DNA of 64,000 bases. Source: Neurospora intermedia (Eukaryota > Ascomycota > Sordariomycetes > Sordariales > Sordariaceae). Both the position numbers and the translations under genes were made by a program. The notes under the pieces are model-generated. The model was not told the DNA's origin and did not search any database. It was given only the letters and a program-made list of their open reading frames with translations. This document shows, in pieces, positions 46,955 to 58,574 of the stretch. The stretch is taken from assembly GCA_037102815.1 (NCBI GenBank), contig BTPP01000006.1:2232001-2296000 (forward strand), given 5' to 3'. How positions within the stretch are numbered: the first letter of the stretch is position 1; every line of letters begins with the position of its first letter.

Positions 46955-48618
46955 TCACTCGTCCAACAACTTGCCCCTAGACGATGGTGTGCGGGCTAAT
47001 GGTGACGGCGAGGAGGGTCTCGAGGTTGCCCTGGCGGAATCCATTGGGTTAACATTCAGTAGGTTCTGGTCCAACAATCTTGGAGTATGATCGATGGAGA
47101 TCTTTTCGTAATCCACAATGTTGATGGGAGGCGGTCGAGACCGCTTTCTGTCGGGTGTGCTGTAGAGATAGGTAGATCCAATCACAAGGGCAGTGCCAAT
47201 GATGAACTGCAGAGAAGAGGGAGTTAGCGAACGGCCGTCGGAGGGTTTGACGAGAGAGAAACATACCGAAGAGGTCATGTCAAAATCAAAGAAGAAGACG
47301 CTGAATACGCAGCTTATAACAATGCTGATGCTGGTAGCGAAGTTCTTTGCGATGTTGTCGGCGTAGTTGATGCAGATGGAGGATAGCAACCCTCCTACTG
47401 CCTGAAAGACAATGGCAGTCCAAACGATGCTGTTGTACCCATCAAAAAACCCGTGCTTCGCAATTTCCTCGCCGTCGTTGTAAATGACACCGACAAAGAG
47501 GGCGGGGAAAAGTGAATAGAAGGAGAGTTGGATGTTGCGAGTCCACACAGACACGTTGGTGGAGGAATCCTTGAGCACCTTTTCAAAGTAAACACCCGTC
47601 ACGCCTGATACGACAGCAGCAACCAGGCAGGCTGTTAATCCAGCGGAGTAGTTCATTACCAGGCGGCCGCCGTCTTGATCCTCCTTAATGCCCTCGTATG
47701 TTGCCGAGCGCTTGGTGAGCTCCGTAGCCAAGCCTTCCATACCCCTCTTTGTCAACTCGCGCGCCACATCAAAGGTCGCGCCAGCGGCTTGGCCTAGCTC
47801 GTGGACAGATCGGGGGAAGAAGTGATCGCTGAAGTCGTGGATCGTCAAAGAGTTGTCATTCGACGAAGGGAGGGAGACGATGGAAACGCCGAAGGTGAGT
47901 ACGACAAGGGATAGCCAGCGCTTGATACCCAGTGTGCGGCCGAGCATGACGACGCTAAAGAAAGCGGTAGTGATAATCTAAACAGTGTCAGTTTCCGTCC
48001 CCTCCAATGTGTTCTTAACCTAACGCATCAGGGCGCATACCTTGAGTTGAAAGAGAATTTGGAAGTGGACGGGATCCAAATTCCCCAAAGCTACGTACTG
48101 CAGCGTGTTCTCGAGCGTGTACAACACGGCGGGGATAGCCAGCTTCCATCCATCTCCAGCAAAGACCGAGTTGTAGATTTGTTCCAGGATAACCGTCAAG
48201 GGTGTTTGTGGGGCTAGGGTATTCGAGACCTCGTAGATGGAGCAGGTCAAAGAGATTGCGAGCTTGATAACTTCGTTGAGAAGGACGGCAGTCGAGGCAA
48301 AGTATCGATGGTCGCCGGGTGGTGTCATGATTCGCGAGTAGTGCATTATCTGTTCGGCCGTGATGTTAGTTGACGATACCGCGACTGATAGCATCCACGC
48401 CACGCCAGCTTGGCCAGCAAGGTACACATACCAGTATAAGTGCCGAGTTTTGGAATGTCAACTACACCACACGTTCAGTCACGTTAGTAAATCTTCTACC
48501 TTTTGGCAACAAAGTCGAGCAGGCCTCCTACGGTGATCAATGAAACCTGCTTCATAGGAATGCCGAACAGGGTTGGACCGCTCGCGGCGAGCGCGGGCGG
48601 GGCAGTGGACGGAGCCAT
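46955..48618 (-). CDS. Golgi nucleotide-sugar transporter (UDP-Gal/UDP-GlcNAc/CMP-Sia family)
   Basis: Ten-TM antiporter of the nucleotide-sugar transporter family that carries a nucleotide sugar into Golgi or ER for glycosylation. Exons 48618-48532, 48461-48432, 48349-48041, 47977-47267 and 47206-46955 give 462 aa. Exon 2 is 30 nt (LTFQNSALIL), a motif conserved at TM1. Further hallmarks: [119 protein letters not shown]. A loop of about 65 residues between TM segments is unusually long and charged. The tail of about 60 residues is Ser/Pro/Arg-rich and cytosolic. Intron 4 (47207-47266) is exactly 60 nt and stop-free, so its retention would add 20 residues in frame. Sugar specificity cannot be read from the sequence. 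Confidence 0.93.
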
Positions 48619-51228
48619 GATGGAGGTGAAGTGGTTCGAAGACGGCGACAGCGACAGCGACCACTCGTCGGTTGCAAGTGTGCTCTTTGGTGGTACTACT
48701 CGTGCTCCGATCGATAGACGTGCCGGTTGTATATGAAGAAAAAAAGAAGAAGAAAAAAAAAGAGGACGTAGTTCCAGAGAGTGTGCGCGAGCAGCGGGCG
48801 ACGGCCTGTGGGCGTCTGGCCTTCTTGAGGCTCCCCCGGGGTGGTTAGGTAGTCAAGGGTGGTTGGATCTTTTGGCGATGCTGTTGGTTGGTTTGGGACC
48901 CCAAGTGGGAATACCGACGTCACGGGCACGAAAAAAAGAAAAGTTGCAGCTGGAGAAGCCAAAGAGATGGCCAGCCATGGAACTTAATACATTCCCGGCA
49001 GAAGTGGATGGTCGCGCGCGCAACCTTATACCCCTGGAGAACCCTGGGCTGCCCTGAGTGGCACTCTTGGGTCTCACAGGCAGCTCTTGCCCCGTCTGAA
49101 GCATGGAGATGGAAAGTCTCAAGCAACCTAACACTGCTGCCCTGCGAAACTCGATCAGGCGCATGAAAGGTTGCCCTGCAACCTCGTCAAGTAGGTCCTG
49201 TCCTACTTTGCACACCAACAACACCACAGCTTGTGTTTGGCTGCAGTCGAAATTTGCTCTTGGCTTGGTGCTGGAGGAGAGCGAGGAATGGTTGCGCTGT
49301 GCAGCGTCGTGACAGTGTTGACGTAGGTATAGACTTGGCGTTTACCCATCTCGCATTCTCTCGCTGCTTGGCTGTTCACGGACACCAACGACCAACAACC
49401 GCCGTTTTTGTCGACATTCTCGTCTACCTATACGAACAAGCTTTAGTTGGTATAGAAACACATGATATAAAAGCCAACTACTTTTTATTTTGGGGGTGTA
49501 AGGGGAGGTTGTTGATTGCCCGTAATGGCGGCTGGTTGGAAGAATGCCCATGGTGTCCCTGACACAGCAGGAGCTCTCCCAAAATTCACAGCGGGGCCAT
49601 TCTGCAGTAGACCTGTGGTGGATCTGAAACCTAGGCCGGAACCATTTTACTTCCATTCTCAAACAAATGGATATCACAGGTCACATCATCTCCATGAAAC
49701 GTACGCTACTCAAGAGCCAAGATGCCTGATCCAGAATCTGAGCAATTGATCAAGTTGATGTTTCAGTTGCACGTTTTTTTTGGTGTTTGTCCCATAAGGA
49801 AACTCGAGGTTTTTTTTTTTTCCCGGGCCAGCTTTCAACCCAGTCGCCAGGAACATTCCACTGCCCACCGCCTTTGGTACGTACCTTGCGGAGACACTCC
49901 ATTCAGGTGTGTTCCCCACAGTGGAAGCAATGCGCAGGGGCAAGCGCATCTCCAATCGAACTCCAAAAAGCACGTCCACATCACACAAGTGAATAATGTG
50001 ACCGACAAGAACGGACATGTCAAGTTGACAATCTGACAATATGAGAGGTCGCCATCTCTTACGATCTGCTGTGTGGCTGGCATTCATGACCTCACTCGCC
50101 AACGCTGTGTAACTACACACTTTCCAACTTTCACAAGCTCTTTCTCGAACAACTTGGACTTCCAACAGTTGAGCGAACAACATGAAAGCTCGAGCTCGGA
50201 AATCACAATCCTGGAGACTGGAGCAAGAAAACTAAAGTCGTCGGCTCGCGAGCCGGCCGCTAAAAAACAAACTGGATTCAGCACTCGGGCCTCCCCCGCA
50301 TTTCTCTCGATTCTAGATCCAGTGATTGGACCTTCTTCCCCGCAGCATCTGCAAGCTTGGCTCGCTCGCTTGACCTGCTTTGGTATCCCCTGGGCAAATC
50401 GGTTCCAGCTGAGCATGTTCATCATCCCCAACACAAAACTGCGATCAAGTGAGTGAGCACCGTCAACAGGACGGAACAGAACGGAACGCCGGCAACATCC
50501 CCAATATTGGGCTGTGATTGCCTTGTTACTTGTTGCTTCTTGCTTGCTGCATCTCGATGCCGATACTCCGGCCTCGGACTCACATGTGCGCCGGCGCGCG
50601 ACTGTCCCGGACCGAGATAATTTCCACTTCTGCGATTAAAATCCGGAGCCGCGACCAAATCCACGTTTCCCGGTGTCCGGGGACCCACTACTTCGGCTAC
50701 ATCCTCCGGCCCGTCTTACATTCTCATGATACCATGTACCGCAAAGACTCGAGTTACTCAAGGGTCCAGGCTTCGGAGGAACATATTGTTCTCTTCAGTT
50801 ACATTCTCTAGGATGTTCCCAACTCCGAGGCTGGCTCGCTGACTCTGATTTCTTGAAGTCGGCAGATCCTGTAGCCAAAAACATAAAATTTGCGCTGCTA
50901 CGATGAAGGCGGAGGTGATTATGGGGAAACTTGATGTGCAGTCGAGAATGACTTCGACGCCGCCTGCTCCTCTATTATCTATGTCTGCGCAGAGTAACAA
51001 TGGTATGCCGATGCCTACTTGTAGGTAAGGGCTGTTAAGTAGAATAATGAGTATGACGCCGGTGCCAGAGCAACGCAGTGCCATTTTCATGTTGTTAATG
51101 ACAGGTATCGATGTTTGCTGCTTGCGAAGTCGTTTCGAGGGTTCATAATAAGGAAATGGAAAGACGCTACAGGATCAGTCTTCCGGTTTATTTACTCTTC
51201 GTCTCACTGAAGCTTAATATCCACAACT
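48619..51228. other. 2.6-kb intergenic region
   Basis: Promoter of the nucleotide-sugar transporter at the left, with an A/G-rich tract (48735-48768) on the plus strand. Several frames of 60-160 codons overlap on all strands but none shows a domain or conserved-looking motif. No gene supported up to the tRNA at 51229. Confidence 0.5.
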
Positions 51229-51302
51229 GGTCCGATGGTGTAGTTGGTTATCACGTCAGTCTAACACACTGAAGGTCCCCAGATCGAGCCTGGGTCGGAT
51301 CA
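51229..51302 (+). tRNA. tRNA-Val (anticodon AAC)
   Basis: A 74-nt cloverleaf without intron: acceptor GGTCCGA/TCGGATC (one G-U), anticodon stem TCAGT/ACTGA with loop CTAACAC, and T arm CCCAG-ATCGAGC-CTGGG. Anticodon AAC (read as IAC after editing) decodes GTC/GTT. A T-rich run (TTTTTTTCTTTTT, about 51313) immediately downstream is a Pol III terminator. Confidence 0.95.
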
Positions 51303-52087
51303 TAGACATATATCTTTTTTTCTTTTTGCAAATTCCTCAGAATTTTCACAGCAGTTCCACCTCTCTTTGTTCTACTTTTCTTTCTCTCCAACAAAGGATG
51401 CACTGATTGTGTTGGCATGCCTCACGATAGTATTGCCGTTCACTGTGAAGTTGTCTCTACATTTTGCAAGGTTTTAGCCATTATAACAGTTGTATTTGAA
51501 GCGATATATTCGGTTCAGAACTCCGTCTTTCATTTCTTTTGTTCTATAACATATACAACTTCGATAACCCAATCTTTGTCCATTGCGACACAATTGCCAT
51601 GCAATGCCACTTGTAATGCGCCAACCGATCCTTCAGGTTTTGGCAAGTAGTCACGACAAAACACGATATTCACAGCTTCCTAGTAGCGCACCTCGGGTGG
51701 GAAAAAGCAGAAGTGACACGAACAGAGAAATCCCGGTTAGCATTGAGAAGTTGAACTGCAGGAGATTTTCATCGACACGTGCAAGGAGAGAAAAGGCGAA
51801 AAGCAATCGGACAATGAACAGTACGAAGGGAACATCGTGAAAGTACAAGCAGGATTGTTATGCTACAGGCAGCTTCATCTCTCAAGCAACAGATTTTGGG
51901 CATAATTCTTCCTTCAACCACGAAACCGAAGCATCGGTCTCCAGTCCATGTATTCTCGCATCGTTCAGCAACTTGGATGCACCTACAAAGAAATCGAACG
52001 CACTTTGTATTGTACGAACATCATTGACGCGCAAAACAACGAGGAACAAGATATCTTAAAGAGGAAGGGGTAAAAATGGCAAAAAAG
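51303..52087. other. Gap between tRNA-Val and tRNA-Ala
   Basis: After the T-rich terminator I find only short frames (for example 51583-51840) with no recognisable motif. The two tRNAs are convergent. Confidence 0.5.
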
Positions 52088-52197
52088 TGGACGAGCTGGG
52101 AATCGAACCCAGGACCTTTCGCATACAAGAGACAATCTTGAGATAAGAATGTTATAAGTATGCTAAGCGAACGCTCTACCAACTGAGCCACACGCCC
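52088..52197 (-). tRNA. tRNA-Ala (anticodon AGC) with 37-nt intron
   Basis: Reading the minus strand: acceptor GGGCGTG/CTCGTCC, D arm GCTC...GAGC, anticodon stem TTCGC/GCGAA with loop TTAGCAT, T arm CTGGG-TTCGATT-CCCAG. A 37-nt insertion between tRNA positions 37 and 38 (the standard intron site) separates TTAGCA from T and is removed to give a 73-nt tRNA. Anticodon AGC reads GCT/GCC. The acceptor stem has one T-T mismatch. A TTTTT-type stretch lies just downstream (AAAAAA on the plus strand, 52080-52086), fitting Pol III termination. Confidence 0.94.
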
Positions 52198-53108
52198 TTG
52201 TGATTGGTTGTTGTTGAGGTTTTCCAGTATTTAACATATATAGGGAGTGGAAAAGAACCATTGATGCGAGTTGTACGAGTGTGCAGACAACGACGACGTG
52301 GGCTACTGGGTGATGTTGTGCCTTGGAACTACGCAACTTCGTGAGGACAATGGTTGCTGCAATAGTTATTTAATATAAGTTTACAACCGCAGGCGCGTAA
52401 GGAAAACCTGTAGCAATTCAGTTTCTGCACAACATCCCGACATTCAGTTATTGGCTTAAAACCATCGTTCAGCGGTCAGCTCTGTCGGTATCGGTCAAAC
52501 AGCGATACAATGAAACGGGCTATACTCTTTATATCATGTGTTAATGTAGTACAATGAAGAAAATCCTATCCTTTTGTTAATAAAGGGCGACGAACAATGG
52601 AGGCAGAGAGGCGGCGAAGAGCCAGACAATGCAACAACTGGTTAACAAACGCTTCTATGTCCCGGCGACGGCTTTGCGAGTTGCTGACATTGAACTTGAA
52701 GAAGCGGAATTCCAGTTATTTCAGCTGCTAGAACCGTATTATGTGGCATGGCGAGCAATTTGATACTTTTCTCCAGCGCTCATTAACCATTGTCGCGATT
52801 CGCAAGCCGTTCCAAGTTCAGATCGACGCTCAAGGCTCTCCACATGAGCGAAGACATATTTCTGAAGGCCAGAAGTTATTGTCCTCACAATCTTTCCCGT
52901 AACTAAGGAATATCGGCGAGGTAAGTCCAACAGTTGCGAGCCAAAAGGCCCGTAAAGCCAATGTCGAAGTCGCATGCCATCCAGGAAGGATTCCATCCCA
53001 CGGACCAAGTTAACCAAGACCAGCTGAGCTGTTGACCGGATACATCTGTACTAACCGTGATACCTCAACAGCAATCTCGCTCAATACCTACGAATCTGCA
53101 ACAACAAA
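52198..53108. other. Intergenic, possible gene fragment on minus strand
   Basis: A minus-strand frame at about 52739-53017, with an ATG-initiated portion of about 85 codons starting MESFLDGMRLRHWLYGP, looks compositionally protein-like but has no recognised domain or splice-linked continuation. It may be a small gene, a fragment, or chance. Otherwise nothing seen. Confidence 0.35.
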
Positions 53109-53342
53109 ATGTGCTGGACAATCTTTCAAGGCTCCATCAACCACGCCTGCTCCCACATCACGACCTACCCTTCCTTCGCAGAAGCAGTCAACGTCCGGCC
53201 AGGAGACTGCAATTGCCATTACACGGTAACGGAACACGGGGGACCCTCTGGCATGCCGTGCCAATGGTGTATTGAACTTGGGAGATGGAGGTATAGTAGG
53301 GGATATGTCATGTGGAGGCCTACAAGGCGTAGAGGTAGGTAG
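53109..53342 (+). CDS. Possible small Cys/His-rich protein
   Basis: A 77-residue ATG-initiated frame beginning MCWTIFQGS. It has Cys/His spaced as NHACSH...GDCNCHYTVTEHGG...GMPCQWCIELG, which could bind zinc, and a basic end PTRRRGR. Fungi encode many short proteins that start with a Cys-containing MC motif and carry CxC and CxxC pairs, so the composition is suggestive. The ATG has an acceptable context (CAAAATGT). GAGGTAGGT near the stop could instead be a splice donor, extending the protein. No family name can be given, and no neighbour suggests a function. Confidence 0.4.
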   Translation: MCWTIFQGSINHACSHITTYPSFAEAVNVRPGDCNCHYTVTEHGGPSGMPCQWCIELGRWRYSRGYVMWRPTRRRGR

Positions 53343-55847
53343 TTGATGAGGTTGAGGCTGTGTATCTCAACATAACCAAGTTGAAGGGGGAAAAACAAGA
53401 TACAGCTTGAGTCGTGATCCTGGCGCCAATGAGTGCCATCCAGTTGGCAATGTTCAATTCTTTTGAGCGAGATGTGGAGAAGGCTACTAGGAAGGGAAGC
53501 TGGAATGTGGTTGTTGCGACTTTTCTTCTGATGTTGTCGTTGTGTTGTTGTAGTATGGAATGTGCTCTCCAAACTGTTCCATTTCGTTTTCTAAAACTAG
53601 ACCGTAACCAATATTGTATACTGAAGATGGTGAAATTGATGTATCATCCATCGGCCGTATTCGGCAATACCATTGCACATGCGTTCTCTACAGTGAATGG
53701 AAACTCCCACAATACCCTTGGCTAAATTCGCGTTCCCCATATTCGCTGATTTAGCGGCACAACGGAATTCCCTGCCAATCTACATGTTTGCTCCAGGAAC
53801 CCGATTTCCTGGGGCAAAGGATCTGATGTTACACCTTCCCCACGATGAGCGGGGTTGATCCGCAAGCTTTCAACATGCAACGATGACAACGAATTCCCGA
53901 ATATCAGATATACCCAGCTTCAACCCCGCGACTCAGCGCTGAGGCCGAATTCGTGTTCCTATCCCGAATTGAGGTGCCACAACCCCCGCTTACCGTTGTA
54001 CAAGCACCAATGCAGGAACCGTGTGATCTACGTAGGTATAGAATACGCACCATGAGGAATCCCATTGGACTTTGCGACATTCATGGATTCTGGATCATCA
54101 TCATCGGAATCCGGGCGGGCAAGTACATGGGTACGCGCATGAACTTCTCGATGATCGCCGCCGGGATTCAATCTTCAGACATGCGTGCTGATTTGATGTT
54201 GATCGCGCGCAACAGCACCATACCTCCCGCTGTGACGCTGACTTTGAATCAGGACGGAGGAGAAGCTCATAAGTCGGGACCCTACGTTCAAGGAAGCTTC
54301 GGTCAAGTTGCTCATTTGAGTCGACTTGAGTATCATACGCCAAAGCCACGGAAGGAAGGGAAAACATACTTGAACCAAGGCCACGTCAAACTCACCACGA
54401 GACCTTCAATGTCCGTTAGACCGACCGCAAGCCGGGTTTAGCACCTAATCCGGCTTTGGGAATCGCCTTTTCCTTTGCCGTTCGTTGGTCACAGCGTCGT
54501 GGAGTCACCATCAGACCGCGCGCAATTTCCATCACGGGTTCCCATCCGCGAACAGAAAAAAAAAAAAAAGAAAACAATAAAAAAAAGCATCGTGCCATGC
54601 ACGAGATGGAAAGCCAAGAAACACAAACAAGCCCGCACAGAGCAAGGGAGGAAAAAGATGCAACAACACACGTACCTGATTTGAGGATTTGAGTGCAAGC
54701 TCCTTTTCCTCCTCTCTGAGCGGGTGATAAACAACCAAGCCAAAAAGAAAGCATACCCAATATTTGTCGACCGCGTTCTCGCCAGGAAGAAACTTTGAGC
54801 TATGTAAGTTAAAAGCAAAGTAGGTCTGGAGTCGGTCACCATTGGTTGAGTAGGCCAGACATCGGAATGTGTGAACGTGTGGTGGGTGTTGATGTGTCTC
54901 ACCCCTGTCACCACTTAAGTCCGCCGCCAACCCCTGTCCCCATTCATAGGGTACTCCCTTGTCACTAATCTTAACTCCCTTCTTTATTTATTCCCCATTA
55001 GCACCACCAATGAGTCGTTTCGGGAATAGCTTTCCTTCGGGCTTCATGGCTTGGGATGGCTTGTGACTGCACTGACTGGCCTATCCCTGGCTAAATGACA
55101 GGCGAATGGATCTCGAAATTTCGAGTGTCGCGTGGTAGCGTATGTAGTGTAGATGATGAAAGTGACTTACCTTACTTGAGTACTATTGATGAATGAGAAA
55201 GATGTGAAATAGGAAAAGTTTTCGGATGTGATCGAATGAATACTCTTGGGAAGGGATACACAGAGGCCTTGGCCTCTGAAAGCTGAAAAACAAACACGTG
55301 AAGAGAGTTGCATGCGAATTGCTTTTCCTCCTTCTTTTTTTCCCCCGAGAGGATGTGCACATGCAGGGGTGGTTGAAGGGGATCGACAATCGCGCACACC
55401 ATCATAGGCCAAGTGCCTGAGGTGTGGTGGACGGGACCTGCATTCATTGTCGCCATGCCACAATCTGAAGTGGGCTTGTTAGGCATGGAGCTGAGATTTG
55501 TATATCATATCTCTGCTCCGTTACCACGGCGACTGCCCTGCCATTGGGAATCCGGCCTATGCGATGCTCCATGCCCATGCCCTCATCGTCTTGAATTCCA
55601 CTCTTCGACAATCCGCGTTTCCCGGATCGAACATTGCTGGGCCTTCCTTCCCCATGGGCAGACCACGCGCATCAGTAACCCGCTAAATCTCCTTTAAAGC
55701 CATGTAAGATCCGCCCCTTCCCCCGTTTTGATGAAGAGCATCCCGAGATCGTCTTCTTGTCTTTACCAGGAGTAAGGGCATCGTTTCTTCATGCTGACCA
55801 GATAGTTTCCTCAACGCATCCAGTCACTCTTTGCACACTTCTTCAGG
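53343..55847. other. 2.5-kb intergenic region upstream of GH55 gene
   Basis: Holds A-rich runs (about 54548-54585), a TTTTTTTCCCCC tract (55336) and the GH55 promoter and leader. Overlapping frames of up to 162 codons show no domain. No gene supported. Confidence 0.5.
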
Positions 55848-58574
55848 ATGCGCAGCCACTCGTTCTTTCCCGCCCTGATAGGGCTTCTCCCTCTAGTTCC
55901 AGGTTCGGGTGTAGCTGCCTCTCCCTGCCGCCCGAACGGTCCCCACAATGGCGGCGTAAGCCATGCCCATGGCCCCGGAGGAGGCTCTCATAATGGAGCT
56001 GGCAATGGCCATGGCGGTGGCCATGGTGGTGGCCATGGTGGTGGTGGTCATGGCGGACCCCCTGGTTACCCCCCGTTTCACGGCAACGGTACCCACGGTG
56101 GTTTCCCTCCGTATAATGGCAACGGCAGCTCACCCATAACCACCACCACCACAACCACCACCACCACCGACATCTCTACCACCACCGACGTCACTACCAC
56201 CACCGGCACCACCACCACCAACCCGACCACCACAACTGCCACCACCACGTCTACTGCCAGCCCGACTGCTTGCAGCGACTACTGGCTCGAAAACATTGCT
56301 CACCAGGGCCTCGCTCCCTATGCCATTCCGGGCTATAGTGTCTTCCGTAGCGTCAGGGACTTTGGCGCCAGGGGCGATGGCATTAACGATGACACCGACG
56401 CCATCAACGCCGCCATCAGCTCCGGTAACCGGTGCGGCCCGGGATGCGATGGTTCCACCACGAGCCCAGCTCTCGTCTACTTCCCGCCTGGCACGTACCT
56501 CGTGTCCCGTCCCATCATTGACTACTACTACACTCAGATCATCGGCAACGCGCGATGCCCGCCCACGATCAAGGCCAGCGGCAACTTCACCGCTAACTGG
56601 GTCATTGACAGCAACCCATACCAGAGCAATGGTAACCTAGCCTGGGGCTCCACCAATGTCTTCTGGCGCCAGATTTCCAACTTCATCATCGACATGACCG
56701 CTGCGCCACCACCCACAGATCCTAACGCCCCAGGTCTGGCAGGTATTCACTGGCCTTCCTCGCAGGCCACTTCACTCTCCAACATTGAGTTCAGGATGTC
56801 TCGGGACAACGCCACATTGCAGCAGGGTATCTTTATCGAGTCGGGATCGGGTGGTTACCTCGGTGACCTGACCTTCAACGGTGGTCGCTATGGTCTTCAA
56901 GTTGGCAACCAGCAGTTTACCATGCGCAACCTGGTGTTCAACAACGTCCAGACTGCCATCCGGCAGATCTGGTCCTGGGGTTGGACGTACCAAGGCATTA
57001 GCATCAACAACTGCCGCGTTGGTTTTGACTTTACCTCAATCAGCAACGATCCCCAATTCTTAGGTCAATACCAGGTCGGCTCCGTCACCATCCTCGACAG
57101 CTCTATCAGCGACACGCCTACCGGCATCTTGATTGGTAATGCCAACGGCGCGGATACGCGGTCCGTCAACAACTTCGTCTTCGAGAACATCGTGCTCGAC
57201 AACGTGCCTGTCGCTATCCGCGATCTGAACAATGGCGGCGTTAACCTTGTCGGCACGCCCGTCAACACGGTCATCCGCGCCTGGGGTAGGGGCAACAAGT
57301 ACAACACGGCCGCCGCCCAGAACAACACTCCCGGCACTCCCATCGCGGGCACGTTCACTCCCTTCGCGCGTCCTGCCAGCCTGCTAACTCCCGACGGCCG
57401 CTATTACGCCCGCTCCAAGCCTCTCTACTCTGAGCTGCCGGCCTCCTCCTTCCTAAGTGCGCGCTCTTTCGGCGCCGTCGGCAACGGCCAGACAGACGAT
57501 ACCGAGGCGCTCAACCAGCTCTTTACTGCCGCCGCCGAACAGGGTAAGGTCGCCTACATCGACCACGGGCAGTACATCGTGACGAGCACCGTCTTCATCC
57601 CGCCAGGCACCCGCATCACGGGCGAGTCGTACCCACAGATCGTCTCAGCTGGTCCATTCTTCAACGACATGGCCAACCCCCAGCCTGTCGTGCAAATCGG
57701 TATTGCAGGTCAGCCGGGCAGCATCGAATGGTCTGACACCATCGTATCCACGCGCGGACAGCAGGCTGGCGCCATCGGTATCCAGTACAACCTCGCCAGC
57801 GCCGGTTCCGGGCAACCTTCGGGCATGTGGGACGTGCACGTCCGCATCGGTGGGTTCATGGGGTCCGAGTTGCAGCTGGAGCAGTGCGCCAAGACCCCCA
57901 CGATTAACGCCAATCCTCCTGGCAACGTTGACCCGAACTGCATCGCCGCGTTCATGAGCATGCACATCACCGCCCTGTCGTCCGGTCTGTACATGGAGAA
58001 CTGCTGGTTGTGGGTGGCGGACCACGACATCGAGGATGAAGCCAACAACTCGCAGATTACCGTCTACGCCGGCCGCGGCCTGCTGATCGAGTCCCTCGCC
58101 GGCCAGATCTGGTTGGTCGGCACCGGCGTCGAGCATCATCAGATGTACGAGTACCAGCTTTATAACACGAACGACATCGAGATGGGCCAGATCCAGACCG
58201 AGACGGCGTACTACCAGCCCAACCCGGATGCGCGGTTCCCGTTCCCTGCCGATGCGCGGTTCCATGATCCTTTCTTTGGACCCGGCGAGGATGGCTGGGG
58301 TCTGAGAATCGTGGATAGCGAGGGTGTTAGAGTGTATGGTGCGGGTCTGTACAGCTTCTTTAACAACTATGATCAGTCGGCGTGCATCGATGCTAAGAAC
58401 TGCCAGAGGAGGATCTTTTCGCTGGAGGGGACGAATGATGTCTCGGTGTATAATCTGAACACGGTGGGTACAACGTATATGGCGACAGTGGATGGGATGG
58501 ATATCATCCCGGCGGCGGATAATGACGGCATGTTTGTTGATTCTGTTGCGTATGTCCACACCGCTTCCGCTTGA
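55848..58574 (+). CDS. Secreted GH55 exo-beta-1,3-glucanase
   Basis: Glycoside hydrolase family 55 enzyme releasing glucose from the non-reducing ends of beta-1,3-glucan (laminarin, fungal cell wall, callose). Single exon, 908 aa. The signal peptide is residues 1-24. A Gly/His-rich repeat region (about 30-90; units such as GHGGGHGG) is followed by a Thr-rich linker (about 95-140) likely to be O-glycosylated. The catalytic part from about 160 consists of the two tandem right-handed beta-helices of the family, each opening with a pectate-lyase-3-like motif: VRDFGARGDGINDDTDAINAAI (about 168) and ARSFGAVGNGQTDDTEALNQLF (about 540). YFPPGTYLVSRPI and GLYMENCWLWVADHDIEDE also match GH55. The Gly/His and Thr modules are not part of the usual GH55 core. 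Role may be wall remodelling in autolysis or glucan nutrition. Confidence 0.94.
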   Translation: MRSHSFFPALIGLLPLVPGSGVAASPCRPNGPHNGGVSHAHGPGGGSHNGAGNGHGGGHGGGHGGGGHGGPPGYPPFHGNGTHGGFPPYNGNGSSPITTTTTTTTTTDISTTTDVTTTTGTTTTNPTTTTATTTSTASPTACSDYWLENIAHQGLAPYAIPGYSVFRSVRDFGARGDGINDDTDAINAAISSGNRCGPGCDGSTTSPALVYFPPGTYLVSRPIIDYYYTQIIGNARCPPTIKASGNFTANWVIDSNPYQSNGNLAWGSTNVFWRQISNFIIDMTAAPPPTDPNAPGLAGIHWPSSQATSLSNIEFRMSRDNATLQQGIFIESGSGGYLGDLTFNGGRYGLQVGNQQFTMRNLVFNNVQTAIRQIWSWGWTYQGISINNCRVGFDFTSISNDPQFLGQYQVGSVTILDSSISDTPTGILIGNANGADTRSVNNFVFENIVLDNVPVAIRDLNNGGVNLVGTPVNTVIRAWGRGNKYNTAAAQNNTPGTPIAGTFTPFARPASLLTPDGRYYARSKPLYSELPASSFLSARSFGAVGNGQTDDTEALNQLFTAAAEQGKVAYIDHGQYIVTSTVFIPPGTRITGESYPQIVSAGPFFNDMANPQPVVQIGIAGQPGSIEWSDTIVSTRGQQAGAIGIQYNLASAGSGQPSGMWDVHVRIGGFMGSELQLEQCAKTPTINANPPGNVDPNCIAAFMSMHITALSSGLYMENCWLWVADHDIEDEANNSQITVYAGRGLLIESLAGQIWLVGTGVEHHQMYEYQLYNTNDIEMGQIQTETAYYQPNPDARFPFPADARFHDPFFGPGEDGWGLRIVDSEGVRVYGAGLYSFFNNYDQSACIDAKNCQRRIFSLEGTNDVSVYNLNTVGTTYMATVDGMDIIPAADNDGMFVDSVAYVHTASA

